NCBI RefSeq assembly: GCF_019746015.1
Contig: NZ_JAIESM010000077.1
Span: forward strand, 1-47,084
DNA: 47,084 bases
DNA from: Sphingomonas sp.
GTDB lineage: Bacteria > Pseudomonadota > Alphaproteobacteria > Sphingomonadales > Sphingomonadaceae
Direction: 5' to 3'
Part shown: positions 42,998-47,084 of the stretch, piece after piece
How the letters are laid out: every line of letters begins with the position of its first letter
How positions within the stretch are numbered: the stretch's first letter is position 1
Position numbers and translations under genes: made by a program
Notes under the pieces: generated by a model
The model's database searches: none
What the model was told of the DNA's origin: nothing
What the model saw: the letters and a program-made list of their open reading frames with translations, nothing else

Positions 42998-43669
42998 TCA
43001 CGCGCCGGGCGGCGGTTCGGCCCGCCCCGCCAGCCGCTGCCGCAGCGCCAGCGCATAGATCACCCCCGCTGCACTGGCGAAGAAGAACCACTGGATGGCA
43101 TAGACCAGATGGTTGTTGGGGATGGATTGCGGATCGGGTGTCGCACTTGCCGCCAGCCCCGGCGCGGGCGCGGCGGCGACGATCATCAGCGTCTTCGGCG
43201 CCGGCGCCAGCAGCCCCGCGATCCAGCTGGCATGGCCGGGCGCGGGAACGATGATGCCGCTCACTGCGCCACCCTTCCACGCCGGGTTGGCGCGCGGGTT
43301 GGGGCTGGTGCCCATGTCGGCCATGAAACCCGGCCCTTCCGCCCCGGTGCGGCAGCGCGCCAGATAGCGCCAGCCGGCCTTGCCCGCGCCCTCAACCCGC
43401 CAGCCGGTGACGGACAGGCAGAAGGCGGTCGTATGCCGGAACAGCAGCGCCTGATCGGTGGGGATATTGGGAAAGGCAACCGGCGGCAGCGCACGATTGG
43501 CGGCATAGCGCGCGATCAGCGCTTCCTTCTCGCCCTTGCGCTGCAATTGCCAGATGCCGAGCGCCACCATCGTTGCGACGGCGGCGACAACGAGCAATGT
43601 CGCGAATACCGGCACCCGCCGGGGGCGGGCCGGCGGGGGCGGCACGCCGGCATTCTCCCCGCCGGTCAT
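42998..43669 (-). CDS. SURF1 family cytochrome oxidase assembly protein
   Basis: A 223-residue protein with one transmembrane helix at each end (about 20-42 and 192-210) and a periplasmic domain between. Family signatures are LGIWQLQRKGEKEALI and the late NNHLVYAIQWFFFA. SURF1 helps insert haem a into the oxidase subunit I. ATG 43669 gives a Pro-rich cytoplasmic start. The gene follows ctaE by only five bases. Confidence 0.92.
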   Translation of the reverse strand: MTGGENAGVPPPPARPRRVPVFATLLVVAAVATMVALGIWQLQRKGEKEALIARYAANRALPPVAFPNIPTDQALLFRHTTAFCLSVTGWRVEGAGKAGWRYLARCRTGAEGPGFMADMGTSPNPRANPAWKGGAVSGIIVPAPGHASWIAGLLAPAPKTLMIVAAAPAPGLAASATPDPQSIPNNHLVYAIQWFFFASAAGVIYALALRQRLAGRAEPPPGA

Positions 43670-43674
43670 GCCGG

Positions 43675-44535
43675 TCAGCCGTGGACCGTCGCGCCCCAGC
43701 CGCCCCAGACATAGATGGAGACGAACAGGAACAGCCACACCACGTCGACAAAGTGCCAGTACCAGGCGGCGGCTTCGAAGCCGAAATGCTGGCGGGGGGT
43801 GAAGTGGCCGGCATAGACGCGCGCCAGGCACACGATCAGGAAGATCGTGCCAATGATGACGTGGAAGCCGTGGAAGCCGGTCGCCATGAAGAAGGCCGCG
43901 CCATAATTGATGCCCGCAAAGGGGAACGGCGCTTCCATATACTCATAGGCCTGAATCGAGCTGAACAGCAGGCCGAGCAGGATGGTGATCCACAGGCCGC
44001 GCTTGGTGCCCTCGCGGTCGCCATGGATCAGCGCGTGGTGCGCCCAGGTGACCGTGGTGCCCGACAGCAGCAGGATGACGGTGTTGAGCAGCGGGAAGCC
44101 GAAGGCGTTGATCACCTCCAGCCCCTTGGGCGGCCAGGTGCCGTAAATCTGCGTCACCGTCTCGGGCAGGCGGGTGACTTCCTTCGCGACATATTCAACC
44201 GGCGCGGGGAACAGCGAGAAGTCGAAATAGGCCCAGAACCAGCCGAGGAAGAACATCACTTCCGATGCGATGAACAGGATCATGCCATAGCGCAGGTGCA
44301 GCTGCACCACGGGGGTATGGTCACCCTTGTGCGCTTCGCGGATCACATCGCCCCACCACAGGAACATGGTGGCGAGCACGCCCATCAGGCCGACGCCAAA
44401 CAGCTGGCCGCCCCAGGCCGCCTTGTGCATCCACATGATGCCGCCGGTTGCCATGATGCCAGCCGAAACAGCGCCAACCAGCGGCCAGATGCTGGGCGGA
44501 AGAATGTGAAAATCGTGCGTTTTGGCCCCTGCCAT
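43675..44535 (-). CDS. ctaE: Cytochrome c oxidase subunit III
   Basis: A 286-residue protein with seven membrane helices, one of the three core subunits of aa3-type oxidase. Visible signatures include EVMFFLGWFWAYFDFSLFP, VTWAHHALIHGDREGTKRG, FHGFHVIIGTIFLIV and the C-terminal FEAAAWYWHFVDVVWLFLFV. Subunit III binds lipids and protects the enzyme from turnover damage. It follows ctaG by about 30 bases in the cluster order known from other alphaproteobacteria. Confidence 0.97.
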   Translation of the reverse strand: MAGAKTHDFHILPPSIWPLVGAVSAGIMATGGIMWMHKAAWGGQLFGVGLMGVLATMFLWWGDVIREAHKGDHTPVVQLHLRYGMILFIASEVMFFLGWFWAYFDFSLFPAPVEYVAKEVTRLPETVTQIYGTWPPKGLEVINAFGFPLLNTVILLLSGTTVTWAHHALIHGDREGTKRGLWITILLGLLFSSIQAYEYMEAPFPFAGINYGAAFFMATGFHGFHVIIGTIFLIVCLARVYAGHFTPRQHFGFEAAAWYWHFVDVVWLFLFVSIYVWGGWGATVHG

Positions 44536-44567
44536 TGTCTTTCCTCAACTCGCTTTACAGGTCTGCT

Positions 44568-45101
44568 CTACCCTTGGCCGGCGCCGGAATCCACCGGATA
44601 AAAGGTATAGCTCAAGGTGATGGTCTGCACGTCGGCGGCGTCCGCATCCTTCAGCATGGCCGGGTCGACGAAGAAGATGACGGGCATGCGCACCGTCTCA
44701 TGCGGCTTCAGCGTCTGCTGGCTGAAGCAGAAGCACTGGATCTTGCTGAAATAGCGCCCCGCCTGATCGGGGGTGACGTTGAACGCGGCGGTGCCGGTGA
44801 TCGTCTTGTCGCTGGTGTTGGTCGCGGTGAAGATGGCGAGGTTGCGCGCGCCCAGCCGCACCGTCTGCGACCGGTTCTCTGGCTGGAACCGCCAGGGCAG
44901 GCCGGCGCTGACATTGCTGTCGAAATCGACGCGCACCGTGGCGTTGACGGCGCCCGGCGCGCGCAGGGCACGCTGGGTGGTGCCGTTCAGCCCGGTCGCC
45001 TCGCAGAACATGCGGTAGAGCGGGACGCTCGCATAGCCGAGCCCGGTCATCCCGCACACGCCGAGGGCGGCAATCAGGGCGGTCCGCGCGTTGCGGTTCA
45101 T
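44568..45101 (-). CDS. ctaG: Cytochrome c oxidase copper chaperone CtaG/Cox11
   Basis: A 177-residue protein with one N-terminal membrane helix (about 8-24) and a periplasmic Ig-like domain. The copper-binding CFCF is at residues 123-126, and YASVPLYRMFCEATGLNGTT is the usual N-terminal signature. It delivers copper to the CuB site of subunit I. The ATG overlaps the stop of the preceding 45-codon gene as ATGA. Confidence 0.96.
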   Translation of the reverse strand: MNRNARTALIAALGVCGMTGLGYASVPLYRMFCEATGLNGTTQRALRAPGAVNATVRVDFDSNVSAGLPWRFQPENRSQTVRLGARNLAIFTATNTSDKTITGTAAFNVTPDQAGRYFSKIQCFCFSQQTLKPHETVRMPVIFFVDPAMLKDADAADVQTITLSYTFYPVDSGAGQG

Positions 45102-45235
45102 CCCGCCACCCCGGCGCGGATCTTGGCAATCGCGATCAGGAAGACCAGAATCACGAACGCGCCCAGCACCAGCCCCATCACGCGGGCGCGGCTGCGCTGG
45201 CGGGCGCGGATCATCTCTTCCTCGGCCGGCGTCAT
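45098..45235 (-). CDS. 45-residue single-helix membrane protein between ctaB and ctaG (CoxF-like)
   Basis: The small protein starts [20 protein letters not shown], with a charged N-terminus followed by one hydrophobic helix (LVLGAFVILVFLIAIAKI) and a short basic tail. The start shares a base with the ctaB stop (TGATG) and the stop overlaps the ctaG start (ATGA), so it is locked between two oxidase assembly genes. Small ORFs at this place are known in alphaproteobacteria (coxF in Bradyrhizobium). The function is unknown; an assembly or accessory role is inferred from position. Confidence 0.85.
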   Translation of the reverse strand: MTPAEEEMIRARQRSRARVMGLVLGAFVILVFLIAIAKIRAGVAG

Positions 45236-46140
45236 CAGGCGAGCACCAGCCGGTCGACCGCGACCGCGCCGAACAGGATGAAGAGATAGACGATCGAAAA
45301 GGCAAACAGCCGCTTTTCCGGGCGCATCGTGTCGGTCGCCTGCCGCTGGCGGAAGGTGACGCGCACCGCCAGATAGGCGAAATAGAGCGTCGCCAGCCCC
45401 GCCACCGCGCCATAGATCAGCCCGGTCAGCCCCAGCGCCCAGGGCAGCACGGCAGCCGCCGCCATCGGCACGGTGTAAAGGCCGATCTGGCGCCGTGTCG
45501 CGCGCTCACCCGCCACCACCGGCAGCATCGGCACGCCAGCGGCGGCATAATCGGTTTCGACGAACAGCGCGAGCGCCCAGAAATGCGGCGGCGTCCACAG
45601 GAAGACGAGCGCGAACAGCAGCACCGGCAGCAGCGCGACCTGGCCGGTTGCCGCCGCCCAGCCGATCAGCGGCGGAAACGCGCCGGCGGCCCCGCCGATC
45701 ACGATATTCTGCGGCGTGCGGCGCTTCAGCCACACAGTATAGACCAGCACGTAGAACAGGATCGACACCGCCAGGATCGCGGCCGCGAGCCAGTTGACCG
45801 CCACCCCCATCAGCAGCACGGAGAAAGCAGACAGGCCGACGCCGAAATGCAGCGCCGACTCGCGCTCCATCCGCCCCGCCGGCAGCGGGCGACCGCGCGT
45901 GCGCTTCATCACCGCGTCGATATCCGCCTCATACCACTGGTTGAGAGCACCGGCGGCCCCTGCCCCCAGCGCGATGCACAGGATCGCGGTGAAGCCCAGC
46001 ACCGGGTCGATCGCGGTGGGTGCCGCCAGCATGCCGGCCAGCCCGGTGAAGACGACGAGCGTCATCACGCGCGGCTTGGTGAGCGCGACGAAATCGCGCC
46101 AGTCTGCGGGCAGCCCCTGGGCCAGGGTAAGCGTGGTCAT
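45235..46140 (-). CDS. ctaB: Protohaem IX farnesyltransferase
   Basis: A 301-residue UbiA-type prenyltransferase with about nine membrane helices that makes haem O, the precursor of haem A. The Asp-rich motif [21 protein letters not shown] begins at residue 67 (one residue short of full quotation here), and the second conserved region is the [14 protein letters not shown] stretch. ATG 46140 (MTTLTLAQ) gives normal length; a longer in-frame start would run into the hairpin region. It lies downstream of ctaD with a strong hairpin between. Confidence 0.95.
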   Translation of the reverse strand: MTTLTLAQGLPADWRDFVALTKPRVMTLVVFTGLAGMLAAPTAIDPVLGFTAILCIALGAGAAGALNQWYEADIDAVMKRTRGRPLPAGRMERESALHFGVGLSAFSVLLMGVAVNWLAAAILAVSILFYVLVYTVWLKRRTPQNIVIGGAAGAFPPLIGWAAATGQVALLPVLLFALVFLWTPPHFWALALFVETDYAAAGVPMLPVVAGERATRRQIGLYTVPMAAAAVLPWALGLTGLIYGAVAGLATLYFAYLAVRVTFRQRQATDTMRPEKRLFAFSIVYLFILFGAVAVDRLVLA

Positions 46141-46179
46141 AGTCAGTCTTTGCCAATCGCAAGCCGCCCGGAAGCGGCA

Positions 46180-46214
46180 GGCCCCTTTCCCGATCACCGG
46201 CCGGGAAAGGGGCC
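46180..46214 (-). terminator. Strong hairpin between ctaD and ctaB
   Basis: GGCCCCTTTCCCG (46180-46192) pairs perfectly with CGGGAAAGGGGCC (46202-46214) around a nine-base loop. It starts about eight bases past the ctaD stop and ends 40 bases before the ctaB start, reading on the minus strand. No T-run follows. It may lower expression of the assembly genes relative to the oxidase subunits or protect the ctaD message end. Confidence 0.65.
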
Positions 46215-46221
46215 ATGGGCC

Positions 46222-47084
46222 TTAATGGTGCGGCGTATCCTCGATCACCGGCAGCGTTTCGAACTGGTGGAACGGCGGCGGGCTCGACAGCGTCCATTCC
46301 AGCGTCGTCGCGCCTTCGCCCCACGGATTGCCCGGCGCCTTGCGGCCGGCAACCAGCGAGTAGAAGATGTTGACGAAGAAGAAGACCATGCCGACCAGCA
46401 TCACGGCGTAACCATAAGACGCCCACTCATTGTAGGTGGTCAGGCCGTCGGCATAGTCGGGCATGCGGCGCGGCATGCCCTGCAGCCCCAGGAAGTGCAT
46501 CGGGAAGAACAGCAGGTTCACGCCCGCGAAGAACACCCAGAAATGCAGCTGGCCCAGCACCTCGCTCAGCATCCGGCCCGACATTTTCGGGAACCAGTAG
46601 GTGAAGCCCGCGAACAGCGCGAACACCGCGCCCAGCGACAGCACATAGTGGAAGTGCGCGACCACGTAATAGGTGTCGTGCAGGGCATCGTCGATGCCGC
46701 CATTGGCCAGCACCACCCCGGTCACGCCGCCCACGGTGAACATGAAGATGAACCCGATCGCCCACATCATCGGCGTCTTAAAGCTGATCGAGCCGCCCCA
46801 CATCGTGGCGATCCAGCTGAAGATCTTGATGCCGGTCGGCACCGCGATGATCATGGTGGCGGCGGTGAAGTAGAGCTTCACGTTTACACTCATACCGGTG
46901 GTGAACATGTGGTGCGCCCACACCACAAATCCAACAACGCCGATCAGCACCATGGCATAGGCCATGCCGAGATAGCCGAACACCGGCTTCTTCGAGAAGG
47001 TGGAGATGATCTGGCTGACGATGCCGAAGCCCGGCAGGATCATGATGTACACTTCGGGGTGGCCGAAGAACCAGAACAGGTGCT
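46222..47084 (-). CDS. ctaD: Cytochrome c oxidase subunit I, C-terminal part
   Basis: The last 286 residues of the haem-copper oxidase catalytic subunit; the N-terminal half lies beyond the right edge. The visible start reads [12 protein letters not shown], holding the CuB His cross-linked to Tyr. Further on are the other CuB ligands in WAHHMF, the K-channel Lys in PTGIKIFSW, and the haem a3 and a ligands in VAHFHYVLS. This is an aa3-type A-family oxidase. It precedes ctaB, the 45-codon gene, ctaG, ctaE and SURF1 on the same strand. Confidence 0.97.
   Translation of the reverse strand, partial: HLFWFFGHPEVYIMILPGFGIVSQIISTFSKKPVFGYLGMAYAMVLIGVVGFVVWAHHMFTTGMSVNVKLYFTAATMIIAVPTGIKIFSWIATMWGGSISFKTPMMWAIGFIFMFTVGGVTGVVLANGGIDDALHDTYYVVAHFHYVLSLGAVFALFAGFTYWFPKMSGRMLSEVLGQLHFWVFFAGVNLLFFPMHFLGLQGMPRRMPDYADGLTTYNEWASYGYAVMLVGMVFFFVNIFYSLVAGRKAPGNPWGEGATTLEWTLSSPPPFHQFETLPVIEDTPHH

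Noticed and set aside
1..47084. CRISPR arrays, insertion sequences, prophage or toxin-antitoxin modules
   Set aside because: No regularly spaced direct repeats, transposase, integrase or phage genes, or recognisable toxin-antitoxin pairs were seen.

Overview
The window is a GC-rich stretch of ordinary bacterial chromosome. It most likely comes from an alphaproteobacterium of the order Sphingomonadales (Sphingomonas or a close relative). Evidence for this is an alphaproteobacterial-type SerC followed by SerA, a SciP (CtrA inhibitor) gene, an aa3 oxidase cluster with ctaB, a small ORF, ctaG, ctaE, SURF1 and thrC in series, a STAS-fused MlaE permease, and intergenic hairpin repeats of a style I associate with sphingomonads. 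I see no prophage, insertion sequence, CRISPR array, rRNA or tRNA. Genes are densely packed, often with ATGA or TGATG overlaps, and no gap much over 300 bases is truly empty except the sciP upstream region, which holds two tiny ORFs.

Layout. 1-2801 (minus): a LOG-family protein cut by the window edge, an extensin-like lipoprotein and an MFS transporter. 2850-9905 (mostly plus): serC-serA (serine synthesis), hisZ, an unknown membrane protein, a convergent secreted protein, and purA. 10033-14591 (minus): a small secreted protein, then the overlapping run dnaJ-like, brkB-like, fabI, DUF3052-like, aroC. 14855-17189 (plus): pdxH, a CDF metal transporter and a PhzF-like protein. 17203-19725: a serine hydrolase, a divergent small Cys-containing membrane protein, and mnmA. 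19860-25125 (plus): small coupled ORFs, sciP and an RND efflux pump (adaptor and permease). 25168-30643: a DUF445 protein, a HAD phosphatase, and a complete Mla-type lipid transport operon (STAS-permease, ATPase, MCE protein, lipoprotein). 30645-35522: a HI0933-type flavoprotein, cytochrome b561, glycosyltransferase, MTA phosphorylase and a DUF2147 protein. 35556-40696: an osmoprotectant-type ABC importer with permease and binding protein fused, an SDR enzyme, PhhB, a zincin, and ccmA-ccmB. 40717-47084 (minus): a methyltransferase, thrC, SURF1, ctaE, ctaG, a 45-residue membrane protein, ctaB, and the C-terminal half of ctaD.

Most genes are core metabolism and envelope. The least explained material is non-coding. 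Four copies of a long palindrome (about 30-bp arms, about 16-base loop) sit between genes; arm changes are matched by compensating changes between copies, smaller hairpins flank the main stem, and one copy is bracketed by an 11-bp direct repeat as if inserted. Other points of interest are tandem hairpins in the serC leader, a chain of tiny coupled ORFs before sciP, and a strong hairpin between ctaD and ctaB.
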